Shown here piece by piece: positions 11,696 through 21,085 of a stretch of DNA of 64,000 nt. The notes beneath the pieces were generated by a model. The model worked only from the letters and a program-made list of their open reading frames with translations, was not told the origin of the DNA and ran no database searches. The translations under genes were made by a program, and so were the position numbers. This DNA is from Citrus sinensis. Taxonomy: Eukaryota; Streptophyta; Magnoliopsida; Sapindales; Rutaceae. The DNA is taken from assembly GCF_022201045.2 (NCBI RefSeq), contig NC_068558.1, positions 5,547,501-5,611,500 of the forward strand, given 5' to 3'. Each line of letters opens with the position of its first letter. Position 1 is the first letter of the stretch.

Positions 11696-12209
11696 TAGTT
11701 ATACCACTACTCCATAGTTAAATGGGTAATAACAAGTTGTTGTTATGTGACTGGTTTGGCACCGAGTAATAAATAATCTCATTCGAGAGTTTCGGTGTAA
11801 ATAGCTACGAGGTTGAGATTGAGTATTTACTCTTAATGAAGTTCAAGTCTTATAGTAGCTAAAGACATGATTTGAAACTTCACCTAAGTGAACATAAGAA
11901 ATGGTGCCGTTTCTAACAAGGTCATGGTTTAATCTTGTAAATGTTCATGAATCCAAGATAGAGCACAAGGCCGGAATAATGCTAACTATTGGAACACAAC
12001 TTTGAAATCTAGGATAGCTTATATGTGATGTATCTCCGGTATTTACTTAAGAGACAAAGTTTAATGCTTAGCACACTATTGTCTTGTAAATACTTTGAAA
12101 TACACTCACTAATTAAAGGTTAAAATCGAAAGATACCTTTTTGTATGTATAAGTTGATCATTAATAAATCTGAAAAATATTTCAATCTAGTGGGGATTAT
12201 AAGAGAGAT
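11696..12209 (+). other. Copia 3' untranslated region with polypurine tract
   Basis: Noncoding sequence runs from the pol stop to the 3' LTR. The purine-rich stretch AGTGGGGATTATAAGAGAGA at about 12188-12208 lies directly before the LTR start and is the likely plus-strand primer. Confidence 0.6.
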
Positions 12210-12993
12210 TGTAACATTTTTAATCTTTGGTTTGATATTCTGGACAAAAACGGTTTGCCGTTTATGGAGAAAACGGCTAACCGTTTAACTTCAGAGAGCA
12301 TGTTTTATGGTCTAGAGAAAACGGCTCACCGTTTATGGAGAAAACGGCTAACCGTTTAACTCCAGAGAGCATGTTTTATGGTCTAGAGAAAACGGCTCAC
12401 CGTTTATGGAGAAAACGGCTCACCGTTTATGGAGAAAACGGCTAACCGTTTAACTCCAGAGAGCATGTTTTATGGTCTAGAGAAAACGGCTCATCGGTTA
12501 TTGAGAAAACGGTTAACCATTTATGTACAGAGAGCAACGTATTTGACATTCTGGAATAAAACGGCTCACCGTTTATTAAGAAAACAGTTAACCGTTTATT
12601 TCCAGAAAGGCATCAACTAGAAACGGTTGACAAGCTTGAAAATTTCAAGTGTTAATCGTTGCAAATTCAAACCAAAAGAGTTTTTTGAAGAAGTATCATT
12701 TCGAATGGTTGCATTCTTTTGAATTAACATCTTCTTCATAAAAGAAATATACATATTTTGGAAATTATCATCAGATTTTGCAGGTTTCATATATGTTCTA
12801 GAAATACAATCTTATTTGTTAGAGATTGTATTCATGATTTGATATATCTTGGGGGTAATTTACCATTAATACTCTATAGCAAACCAAGATTGGAGAGGGC
12901 AAATAAGACCTTAAAGGAAAGTGTGCAAACACGTCTCAAATCCTAAGAAATTTTCTTTGTTCTTTGCCTCCATATTCTTATTATTTTTTAACA
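12210..12993 (+). repeat. Copia 3' LTR, about 784 bp
   Basis: It starts TGTAACATTTTTAATC after the polypurine tract and ends in TTAACA at the junction with the GET3 fragment. It contains the near-palindrome array at 12245-12612. No partner 5' LTR is present. The right edge is set by where the GET3 homology resumes (about 12990) and is good to a few bases. Confidence 0.65.
12245..12612. repeat. Array of about eleven near-palindromic AAACGG...CCGTTT units in the copia LTR
   Basis: Units of form AAACGGCTAACCGTTTA or AAACGGCTCACCGTTTA recur about eleven times, alone or inside a 71-bp higher-order repeat that also carries CAGAGAGCATGTTTTATGGT. Higher-order copies start near 12269, 12340 and 12432. 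Each unit has AACGG on both strands, the core bound by three-repeat MYB proteins in mitosis-specific activator elements. A regulatory role is inference. Confidence 0.85.
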
Positions 12994-13165
12994 CTAAAGT
13001 GGGGTGCCCATTATTTACAAATTTTACAGCAAGTGAAGCCGCACAACTTGTGTTGCCTACTCCCCCCCTTCCCACCTAACATGTAATATTTCCGTTGGGT
13101 CCCAGCCACCATCTTATCAAATCCAGATACAGCTTCCGAAAGAGCGGCCACTGATCTTACTGCCA
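12990..13165 (-). pseudogene. Captured fragment of a GET3-type ATPase gene, P-loop exon
   Basis: On the minus strand this encodes AVRSVAALSEAVSGFDKMV, then KYYMLGGKGG, then (after a frameshift) SCAASLAVKF and GHPTLV. This is the N-terminal nucleotide-binding region of GET3-type ATPases. The C-run at 13062-13068 has one base too many, which shifts the frame inside the P-loop. The invariant Lys of the GKT signature reads as Asn. The sequence stops at the retroelement boundary. It is non-functional and in the same orientation and gene order as the piece at 5623-5870. Confidence 0.8.
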
Positions 13166-13662
13166 TGAAATAGTAAATGCAACATAGTTATTGCACACTC
13201 AAAGAAATAAAACAGATAATCTCAAATACTATTCTATGAAGGAATTTCTTAAACAGCCGAGTATTATACAATTTTAAATAATTAGACCGGAAAATTCCCA
13301 ATTAAACTCTCAGCAGAACAATAATATTCATTTGCATGGAACTAAGAATTAGGATAATAATACATAAAATAAAAGATCAAGTTTCATATAAGCAAAAAGG
13401 CTTAAATAAATTCACTTTGTTTTTCTCCTCTGTCTTTCGTAACACTACACCACAATTTCACTTGACTATACGGTCCATCAATTATATTTATACATATACA
13501 TTCAGCTCACAACTACCAAGTCTCAATTGCCATTAAGACTACATGAAGAAACCAATATATTTTTTCTTTTTTACCCACTATCAAATTCTGCAACTGAGTT
13601 TTGTCGGTTTCTTTTTCTTTTTCCAGTCGTTTGTATCAAATCTCACTTTTGCCCTTCTACCA
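13166..13662. other. Right internal region of the Pack-MULE
   Basis: AT-rich sequence between the GET3 P-loop fragment and the right terminal repeat. No further captured coding sequence was recognised. It may be 5' flank or intron of the captured gene. Confidence 0.4.
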
Positions 13663-13773
13663 TCAAAGATAACGGCTGAATGTGCTGATTTGGGGGTCTG
13701 GTGATGGTTGTTGAAACTTTAGGGTGCACGACAACTTTTGTTGAAACATGTGGGGGCTGGCGGAAAATAACCC
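13663..13773 (-). repeat. Right terminal inverted repeat of the Pack-MULE
   Basis: Reverse complement of 5380-5490 at about 93% identity. It is followed by the 9-bp flank TATCTCATA. Confidence 0.85.
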
Positions 13774-14055
13774 TATCTCATATATAGATTGTAAAAAGAA
13801 GAATTTCTTTTAAAAAAAAAAATTGTACGAATCACGTGACTAATTTTAAGAGGGCCTCCGTGAGGTGAGCACGGCTACATCACCATGCTTTTGAATTGAT
13901 CCGATCCGTTTTCAACTGAAATGGGTATGTGGTCGTAGCAGACTAGTAGTCACTAAAAATATCTCTTCGGCTAAAACCCTAAACCCTTGCGCCGGTTCAC
14001 TCTTTAATTCCCACATTTAGACTCCCTCGTCTGTTTCCTCAGTTAAAATTAAATA

Positions 14056-14451
14056 ATGGCATCTTCTTGTCATAGATTCATCCGCAGATCATCCCTGTCG
14101 TCCATCAAATCCGCCTTCAGATCCAACGCCCCAAAATCCCCCACCGCCGCCTCCGCTCCATTCCGTCTCCCCACAAAATCATCTCCCTCTCCTCTTCGCC
14201 GCTTCTCCCTCTCCAGGTACTCGTCCGTCAACATCTTCATTTCTTTAAATTTTTGTCTTAATAATATTTAATTTAATTTTGTTTCCTCTTTTTTTGATAG
14301 ATCTCCATCGGAATTGGGATGCGCGCAGTCGCTGTTGCCGCTGCACAGCGTGGTGGCCGCGGCGAGGATGACGTCATGCCTGAGCGCAGCATCAAAGAGC
14401 TGCAGAGCGCTTTCACAGGGTACTCTCTGCTGCACCTCTCCCGGCCTCTAG
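14056..14451 (+). CDS. Small mitochondrial protein, NOXY2-like (long C-terminal form)
   Basis: Exon 1 is 14056-14216 and exon 2 is 14301-14451 (intron AG/GT...TAG/AT), giving 103 residues. The N-terminus is rich in Ser, Arg, Pro and Ala with no acidic residues, a typical mitochondrial presequence. Exon 2 encodes SPSELGCAQSLLPLHSVVAA and a Ser/Cys/Ala-rich tail ending GTLCCTSPGL. This matches a plant-only family of small mitochondrial proteins that includes NONRESPONDING TO OXYLIPINS 2, from recollection. The biochemical function is unknown. An alternative donor inside exon 2 (G/GT at 14420-14421) can join to an exon at 16022. The gene is convergent with the PPR gene downstream. Confidence 0.75.
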
Positions 14452-16047
14452 TACTTGCTTTTTCTCTCTCTCTTTTTTATTGTGAGTACCTATAGACTAT
14501 AGTAGTTTTATTAAAATAATTAATCATTTTTTTTCTCCAGTGCTCAATCCTGTGATTTAGTTATTGGTGCTTTGGGTGATTGATTGTATTTTGATTTGTT
14601 TTTGTTCGTCTCTTTGAAACTACCGAAGTACTACCTAATGAAAATTTGCATGTAACCCTTTAGGTTTTATTCTTTGGCTAGTCATTGTACACGAAGCTGT
14701 GACTACTAATTTCACTTACAAGTGACTAGATAGTTAGGCGAAATTTAAAACTCTCACATCAAGCAACACTTGTCAGAAAGTGTTTCTTTGTTAAAACTGG
14801 TGTGTTTGGAAACTATTTAGTGAAATTGCACATATATGTAGAGGGGTCCCTCTATCTTACATGCATGTAAGATACATTCCCCTCACATGAATAGTATATG
14901 GATCCCACACATACACTATTCATGTGAGAGGAGTGTATCTTACATGCATGTAAGATAGAGATTGCCATATGTAGAGGGAAACATATTGAGCTCATGAATT
15001 GGGGCGTAAGTGCTCTGGTTGGCTATCTTAATTCTATCTAACTGGAAAATTTGGTTCCTGCAGGCACATAAGAAATAAATTGGGAATGACCTGTCAATTA
15101 TGGATCTCTGCATCATTATCAAGTACGAAACTATTAGTCCTCTTCTAGATGTCTTCCAAATTTTTAGTGATATCAGAACAAAGGAACACTTGTTTAGTAA
15201 ACTATTTTTTTTCCCTTGTTGATTTACCCATACCTTCTAAATATGTTTGGAAAACTGAGAAGGTTCGTTTGAATTTAGTGCTGCATGTGAGTTTCTTTTG
15301 CTTTTTGTGTCCGATACCGGTGACTTTCTTCCTACCATTCTAAATTCTTAACGGGTGTGTGTATCTATCTATTACATTGTATTTTCTTGTTTTTGTATCG
15401 TTGTCAGTCCTTTCTCCAAGCCAATATGCTCTGTAATTATATTAGGACACACGGAACATGTGTCACTGTAACAATAACTAAAAACTTTTGAGACATAATA
15501 AGTTGGAGATGCCCAAGAGGTAGGCACTATGATTACAATTCTAGGAGAGAATGAGACTGTATTGCTGAGCACAAATACTTTTGCTTGAGTTTGTGTACAT
15601 AGAATGATCCATTTATAAGTGATTAGAATACTATGGTAACTTAACTGCTCCTTCTCCCAGATGGAATTGATGGTACGTGAGTCATGTGTGCCGTATTTGG
15701 AGGTGGGCCTATCATCTATGCTTCATTGCTATGACTAGAAAGAATGTGGAAAACTATGCTAAATAATGATAGTGGGATGACTTAAATTGTTTTGTACAAC
15801 CTTTAAAAAATCAAGTGTACAACTATTTAATGAAACAGAAGCTGAATTTTGCTTATATGCATATTGCAGTTGAGATTGCTATATAAAAGTAGTCTCTCTT
15901 TCTCTCTCTGTATCTTTTTTGTAATTTTGATGAATGCATTTTTTTTTTTCTGGTTTGTATCAAATTTCTTTGTTCCCTTATATATTCTTCTGATCTTGAT
16001 CTTTGCATTCTGTTGCTATAGAGTTTGGCCTGTCGGTTCCAAGGTGA
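14056..16047 (+). CDS. NOXY2-like small mitochondrial protein, alternative splice form
   Basis: Predicted exons are 14056-14216, 14301-14419 and 16022-16047. Using the donor at 14420 joins CAG-G to AG-TTT and changes the C-terminus from GTLCCTSPGL to EFGLSVPR, a 101-residue protein. The intron would be 1.6 kb with GT...AG borders and would contain the palindromic MITE at 14845-14966. Both endings are familiar from related plant proteins, but this is recollection. Choice between the two forms needs transcript data. Confidence 0.55.
14845..14966. mobile_element. Palindromic MULE-type MITE, 122 bp
   Basis: Nearly the whole element is two inverted arms of about 48 bp (14850-14897 and about 14923-14970) around a loop of about 25 bp. 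Each arm contains the self-complementary TCTTACATGCATGTAAGA. The 11-bp direct repeat ATATGTAGAGG flanks it at 14834-14844 and 14967-14977. Long duplications of 9-11 bp point to the Mutator superfamily. It sits in the large intron of the NOXY2-like gene. Confidence 0.75.
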
Positions 16048-16537
16048 CTCAGTTGGCAGATATCGGAATACGAGGGGTTATGCTCGGCTGAGAAGCAACA
16101 TAATTTTAGCTTTTTGCTCAACATTATATTAATACTGCTTGATACTTTTTTAAGCCGTTAAGACTGATTTAGTTATTCTAGCGGAGAAGATTTTGTTGAT
16201 GAGGAATAAGAATTTTACCATCCTGTGTATCATTTATTCATTAACCCTGTAGTGGCCAAAGGTTTACATCTTTCTTCTGTACTTCTCGTGCGATCGCTCT
16301 CATTTTCTTCCCCAATTTGGTTAGCTTTCGTCTCTTATTATTTATCAATATCTACAGAATAATTACGAATAATTTCTTGGTTAAACTTTTATCTTTTTCC
16401 CAGCTACTGATGTCAGGCTGACATCAATGAACGTTTCTTCAAAATGATATCTCTATTGTCTACTTCCACAATTATGAGGGTTGATTTGACCCGGATCAAG
16501 TATAGTAGATGAATTATAATCAACCATATAAAGTTTT

Positions 16538-18373
16538 TCATCGTATATTTGATGAATGGGCAGCAACATTTTCCACCTCAATCCAACTACAACCGGCTTC
16601 TTTTCTCAGCCCTCTCTCCCGCATGAAGTTTCTAATCACACTTGCAACGTCCCAGTTGCCATGGCTTGTGTATAAATTACACAGCATAACGTAAACATAA
16701 TCACTATCACCCTCCAATTTAATCACCTCTGCGGCAGAAATCCTTGCTACATCCAGATCGCTACAAGCTCCAGAGGCACTAAGCAACGCTCTCCAAACCA
16801 CACCATAAGAGCCAAAACCCAGTTCACGTATCATCCTCTGTGCCCTCCAGACCTCCCCTTTTTGTCCCATAAGCCGAATCATTGAACAACAATGCTCAAC
16901 TGTTGGTTTAATCCCATAATCCTTGGTCATTGATTCAAAGTACTCACTTACCTTATCAAATGGAATGTCCGTATGGGAACATGCACCTAATACATTTAGA
17001 AATGTGACCGAATCAGGTTTTAAATCCCTCACCGTCTTCAATTGCTCAAAAAGCTCAATCACTTTGGTCAAATCACCATTCCTAGCATAGCCAGTGATCA
17101 TTGCATTCCACGTCACCAAGTTCTTTCTACATAGTGATCGGAACATCGAATCAGCAATCTTCACCTGTCCACATTTAGAGTACATGTCAAGAAGAGCACT
17201 CGCTACAACTATTGATGCGTCCAGACCTTGCTTTATCACGCAACTATGGATCAGCATTCCCCATGTTAAGGCTGAGAGACCAGCAATACCGCTCAGCATA
17301 GTGGAAAATGTGTACTCATCCATTGGGACATCTTTAGACTGCATTTCACCGAACAAATGTAGAGCTTCAGGAACTTGATTTCTGTTGACATATCCCGTTA
17401 AAATCGAATTCCATGAAGATGAATTTGGACTTGGCATACTCGATAAAATCATAATAGCATCTTCTATATCTCCAAACTGGGCAATGCCATTTATCACTTC
17501 ATTATACGAGATTGTGTCAGGATTAGGCAACCGATGGAGAAAACCGAACGCCAATTCAAGATTTCCATTTCTAGCACTTGCAGCTATAACCGAATTCCAA
17601 GAAATAATGTCCTTATCAATCATCTCGCCGAAAACCCCAATGGCATCTTCAACAGACCCGCATTTTCCATACATGTCAATCAAGCAATTAGCAATGACAA
17701 CGCCACGCTCCAGGCTATATTTAACAATCTTAGAGTGAATTGCCATGCCAAGCTGCAACGAACCCAATTGACCACAAGCCGCTAAAGCTGAAGTGAACGA
17801 ATAGGCGTCAGCATAAATTTCGCTCCTCTCAAGTTCAACAAACAAATTTAACGCCTTACGATATTTCCCAGATTGCACGTACCCAGAAATTAGGGAATTC
17901 CAAGACACCACACTTGGTTGAGGAATTTCAACAAACATTTTGTGAGCGTCAGCCAACGAATTAATTTTTCTATAGAAGCCCATCAAAGCAGTGGACACAA
18001 AGACATTAGAGAGAAACCCAGATTTTAAAATGTAGCAATGAAGCTGTTGGCAGTAAGTGTCCCAGCCCAGGTCACTTGAGGCTCGGAGCAAATGAAACAG
18101 GACATACTCATTTGGTCTATAACCAGAATCAAGCAATTGGGAGGCTTCATATACGCCAAGCTCAGTATTAAGGCCACCTTGGGCGAGTACTGAAATGACA
18201 TTTGTCCATGATTCAAGACCTGTTCTTTGGGGAAAGTCGTCAACAATGTAATTGTCAATGCGTAGACTTGTAGTGCTAGTGCTAATACAGTGACTCGATG
18301 TGCGAAGGGCACTGGGATGCTTTTTGGTTAGCAGATACTTTCGAGCTCTCTTGATTATAATAAATTTATGCAT
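16538..18373 (-). CDS. Pentatricopeptide repeat protein, PLS class with E domain, probably mitochondrial
   Basis: An intronless gene of 611 residues. The start chosen is the first ATG (18371-18373) after an in-frame TAA upstream; the five codons before it lack an ATG. A basic, Ser/Thr-rich N-terminus suggests an organellar presequence. Tandem PPR motifs with the VSWNSLISGY type of signature run from about residue 150 to 520, followed by an E/E+ region ending GCSWIEVE. There is no DYW deaminase domain. PLS-E proteins bind RNA and commonly guide C-to-U editing together with separate deaminase-bearing partners. The likely Arabidopsis counterpart is At5g47460, from recollection and neighbourhood. 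Target RNAs are unknown. Confidence 0.9.
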   Translation of the reverse strand: MHKFIIIKRARKYLLTKKHPSALRTSSHCISTSTTSLRIDNYIVDDFPQRTGLESWTNVISVLAQGGLNTELGVYEASQLLDSGYRPNEYVLFHLLRASSDLGWDTYCQQLHCYILKSGFLSNVFVSTALMGFYRKINSLADAHKMFVEIPQPSVVSWNSLISGYVQSGKYRKALNLFVELERSEIYADAYSFTSALAACGQLGSLQLGMAIHSKIVKYSLERGVVIANCLIDMYGKCGSVEDAIGVFGEMIDKDIISWNSVIAASARNGNLELAFGFLHRLPNPDTISYNEVINGIAQFGDIEDAIMILSSMPSPNSSSWNSILTGYVNRNQVPEALHLFGEMQSKDVPMDEYTFSTMLSGIAGLSALTWGMLIHSCVIKQGLDASIVVASALLDMYSKCGQVKIADSMFRSLCRKNLVTWNAMITGYARNGDLTKVIELFEQLKTVRDLKPDSVTFLNVLGACSHTDIPFDKVSEYFESMTKDYGIKPTVEHCCSMIRLMGQKGEVWRAQRMIRELGFGSYGVVWRALLSASGACSDLDVARISAAEVIKLEGDSDYVYVMLCNLYTSHGNWDVASVIRNFMRERGLRKEAGCSWIEVENVAAHSSNIR

Positions 18374-18388
18374 ATCTTTGTAATCCAA

Positions 18389-18640
18389 AACCGTATCATA
18401 GTTTGCATTGCTGACTCGGAGCTTTAAAGCAATTTGAAAGTTGTTTTAGAACATACCCGATCTTTTTTATGGTTCCATAGACAACTGTCTTTCACAATTT
18501 TTTTTTTTTTTTGAATTGTGACGGGGTTACTTGCGGCAGCAACTAGGGACAAAAAAAAAAAAAAAAAAAGCGAATGGCCCTAACTGCTGGATTCAGAAAC
18601 TAGGCTTATTCAATCAAACTTATCTCCCACGATTGTGTTT
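18389..18640. other. Upstream region of the PPR gene
   Basis: Presumed promoter. It contains homopolymer runs of T (about 18499-18512) and A (about 18552-18570). No definite TATA box is assigned. Confidence 0.4.
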
Positions 18641-18719
18641 TCTAGCTGTCATGCTCTCTTACTCTCGTGCCCTTCTATAACTATACTCTCCTAGCCATAC
18701 TTATTTGACTTATTCAAGT
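18640..18719. repeat. Diverged tandem repeat, left part (unit about 70 bp)
   Basis: This is the left half of a repeat family with the core CTTATTTGACTTATTCAAG and TCTAGCTACTGAGCT. It continues at 19442 after the hAT element. Units are diverged but share order and spacing. Confidence 0.6.
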
Positions 18720-19441
18720 TAGAGATAGCAAAATTTGGATCTCTATGCGGATAAAATCCGGATCAGTAAAAAAAAAATACGGATCCCTATGCGGATAAAA
18801 TCCACATGGATTATCGGCGAATATTCTAGATATCCGAATCTGCAAAAATTAAAATTCAATAATTTACCTAATAATATTAAATAAAATCCAATCATAATTC
18901 AACAGTCAACAATTTAATACCTAGAATAACATACAACACCATAAAGTCACAAATAAAAATATCACAATATAAATCAAACATCAAGAATAACATAAATTCA
19001 AGTCTGGCATCACCACAAATCCACAAATAAAATTATAAAAAGACTCCAAATCCACATAAAATAATGTAGATCCCAATATATTTCTTAATTTAATTTAACT
19101 TATATTTTTTTATTAATCCTATTATTTTTTATTTAACTTATATTTTTTTTCATTTAATTTGAATTTAATAAATAATTAAATTAAAAATAATACAAATCCT
19201 AATTTTTTTTAATTTAATTTAACTTCTATATTTTTTTTAATTAGTCTTATTATGTTTTTTTCATTTTACTTATATATTTTTTCATTTAATTTTAATTTAA
19301 TAAATAATTTAATTAAAAAATAATGCGGATTCGGATATCCAGTTTTTTGGATGCATTTGCATCTGGTTACAGATCCGGATCCGCATTTTTTAATATACGG
19401 ATCTAGATTTTTCCAAATCCGGATCAGTTTTGCCATTCCTA
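18720..19441. mobile_element. Non-autonomous hAT-like element, 722 bp
   Basis: The termini are TAGAGATAGCAAAA on the left and, as reverse complement, TAGGAATGGCAAAA on the right. The perfect 8-bp duplication ATTCAAGT flanks it at 18712-18719 and 19442-19449, diagnostic of hAT insertion. Subterminal regions are crowded with GCGGAT and GGATCCGGAT motifs, probable transposase-binding sites. The centre is AT-rich and noncoding. Confidence 0.85.
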
Positions 19442-19640
19442 ATTCAAGTTTCTAGCTACTGAGCTTTTCTACTGTCATCCCCTCCTATGGCCATGCTTAT
19501 TTGACTCAGTTAAGCTTCTAGCTATTGAACTCTCTTGCTGTTGTGCCCTCCCGTAGCTGTACTTATTTCACTTATTTTGGCTTCCAACTACTAACCTCTC
19601 CAATTGTGGTGCTCCCCTGCAGTTTAACTTATTTAACTAA
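19442..19640. repeat. Diverged tandem repeat, right part
   Basis: About three more units of the 70-bp repeat seen at 18640-18719 (motifs TTCTAGCTACTGAGCTTT, TTCTAGCTATTGAACTCT, TTCCAACTACTAACCTCT). The hAT element split this array. Confidence 0.6.
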
Positions 19641-20211
19641 AATTATATTTTCGCTTTTTGACCTTCCATTTCTTGTTACAATTTATCAATGATGAAAAAT
19701 AAAAAATGAGGTGAAGAGGTAACAGCCACTCAAATACGTTGGTAGAATATTTTAACTCCTGGAGTGCTATACTTATAAAATTGAGAGACTTGATAATATA
19801 CAATATACATATTGCAAAAATGATATCGTGCGTGTTGCATCATTATTTTTTTAAATTTATCATTTTACTATCATACTGTGATATATGAGGATTATATTTA
19901 GGATATAAAGTTTGCCTCCTAAAATTTTGTTAGTGCAGTATTACTATTTTTATTTAACTAAGACAATTTTTTTTTTTCATCTATTTCATTAAGTTGAAGA
20001 AGCACAAAACTTCTAAAATTTTGGGAACGATAACAGATCCGAGGATCGTATGCAATTTAGATTTCGATTTCATAAAGTCACTTGTAACAGACTACTAGTT
20101 GTTCTATTTGTCGTTTATAGCATTCAATGGAAATGATTATCAATAGAAATTTGGTTATCTCGATAAAATAAAATTTGGTTAGATTTGCAAATTAAATATC
20201 AAATGCACTTA
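19641..20211. other. Intergenic DNA
   Basis: AT-rich; nothing recognisable. Confidence 0.35.
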
Positions 20212-20817
20212 GGGCTAGTTTGGTAATAATTTAACTTTTAAAATAACTATTATTAACCATGATTATAATCAGTTATAGTTTGGTAATTATGTAACTTTTA
20301 AAATACCTGTTATTAGCCATGATTATAATCAGTTAAAACGTTTGGTAAAAATTAACTTTAAAAGTACTATGATTTTTAAAAGTATTCGTATGTGTTTGGT
20401 AAATATTACTGTTAAACTGCTGTAAACACATATATATAAAAAATTATTGTATATATAAATTAATTGATAACTAAAATAAATATTTTATTATATTATTAAT
20501 TTTGTTCTTTATTTTTTGTCTCAATATAATTGATAATAATAAGAATCTCTTTAAATTTAATGATTTTATTTCCTAATTAATAAGGATGATTTTTTGTTTT
20601 TATAATATATGTGAGGATATATATGAAATTTTATTTAGTATAAAAACTTATTCTCAAAATCAAATTTTAAAAAGTTATTTTTTCTTACTTTTCAAAGTCT
20701 ACTTTAAGATGAGGTGATTTTAAGAAAAGTTATTTCTAGAAAAATTTATCAAATATCAAAATTAACTTTTAATTTTTTTAATATTTAGTCTCCAAAAAAA
20801 TAATTTCAAACGGGCCC
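20212..20817. mobile_element. Tourist-like (PIF/Harbinger) element, 606 bp
   Basis: It begins GGGCTAGTTTGGTAAT and ends AAACGGGCCC, imperfect inverted termini. TTA is duplicated at 20209-20211 and 20818-20820. The interior repeats the subterminal block GTTTGGTAA...AACTTTTAAAAT several times and has no coding capacity. It resembles the element at 37116-37796. Confidence 0.75.
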
Positions 20818-21056
20818 TTAGCCTTATCGACAAACCTTATAGTTTGTTATCTTTGATCAAAATAGAAGTAGAATTTAGACTACCATCCATTAACATGAAC
20901 TCTCATAAACTTCTACGAATTTTATCCCACGTTTATATAATTGTGAGATGCCACTATATGGTTAAAGTTTGAACATTTTATTGGGAAAAAAAATGGCAAA
21001 ATTGAGAACGCGAGAGCTAAGTATTTCTTGCAGGTAACAAAAAAAAAAAAATACGC

Positions 21057-21085
21057 TTAATGTTAGCCGAAAGGCCGAGAAAGGT
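21057..21085 (-). pseudogene. U2 snRNA 5'-end fragment (retropseudogene)
   Basis: Read on the minus strand, ACCTTTCTCGGCCTTTCGGC followed by TAACATTAA matches the first about 30 nt of plant U2 snRNA, with 3 differences in 29 by recollection of U2. The match then stops. The direct repeat AAAAAAATACGC lies on both sides (about 21045-21056 and 21090-21101). This suggests reverse-transcription-mediated insertion of a truncated RNA copy. It lacks the branch-site-pairing and Sm regions and cannot be functional. Confidence 0.6.

Larger units (their letters stand above)
7810..12993 (+). mobile_element. 5'-truncated, defective Ty1/copia retrotransposon
   Basis: The body runs gag, protease, integrase, reverse transcriptase, RNase H, then a 3' LTR. 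This is the copia order, with integrase before reverse transcriptase. The 5' LTR and the start of gag are missing. The coding region is broken by a frameshift near 10285-10295 and by two stops near 10973 and 10985. The 3' LTR at 12210-12993 is intact-looking. The element cannot be autonomous. Confidence 0.85.
5380..13773. mobile_element. Pack-MULE (Mutator-like element) with captured GET3 gene pieces and nested retroelements
   Basis: The outer ends are long terminal inverted repeats of 111 bp (5380-5490 and 13663-13773), with about 8 mismatches. They start GGGTTATTTTC. The 9-bp flanks TATCATATA (5371-5379) and TATCTCATA (13774-13782) match at 7 of 9 positions, the length expected of a Mutator target-site duplication. 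No mudrA-type transposase is present, so the element is non-autonomous. Inside, antisense pieces of a GET3-type ATPase gene lie at about 5623-5870 and 12990-13165. Retroelement sequence from 6104 to about 12993 separates them. Without that insert the element would be about 1.5 kb, a normal Pack-MULE size. Confidence 0.8.

Noticed and set aside
12245-12612. Regular short repeats resembling a CRISPR array
   Set aside because: The units are themselves palindromic, spacers are repeated rather than unique, and the locus lies in a plant copia LTR. CRISPR arrays are prokaryotic.
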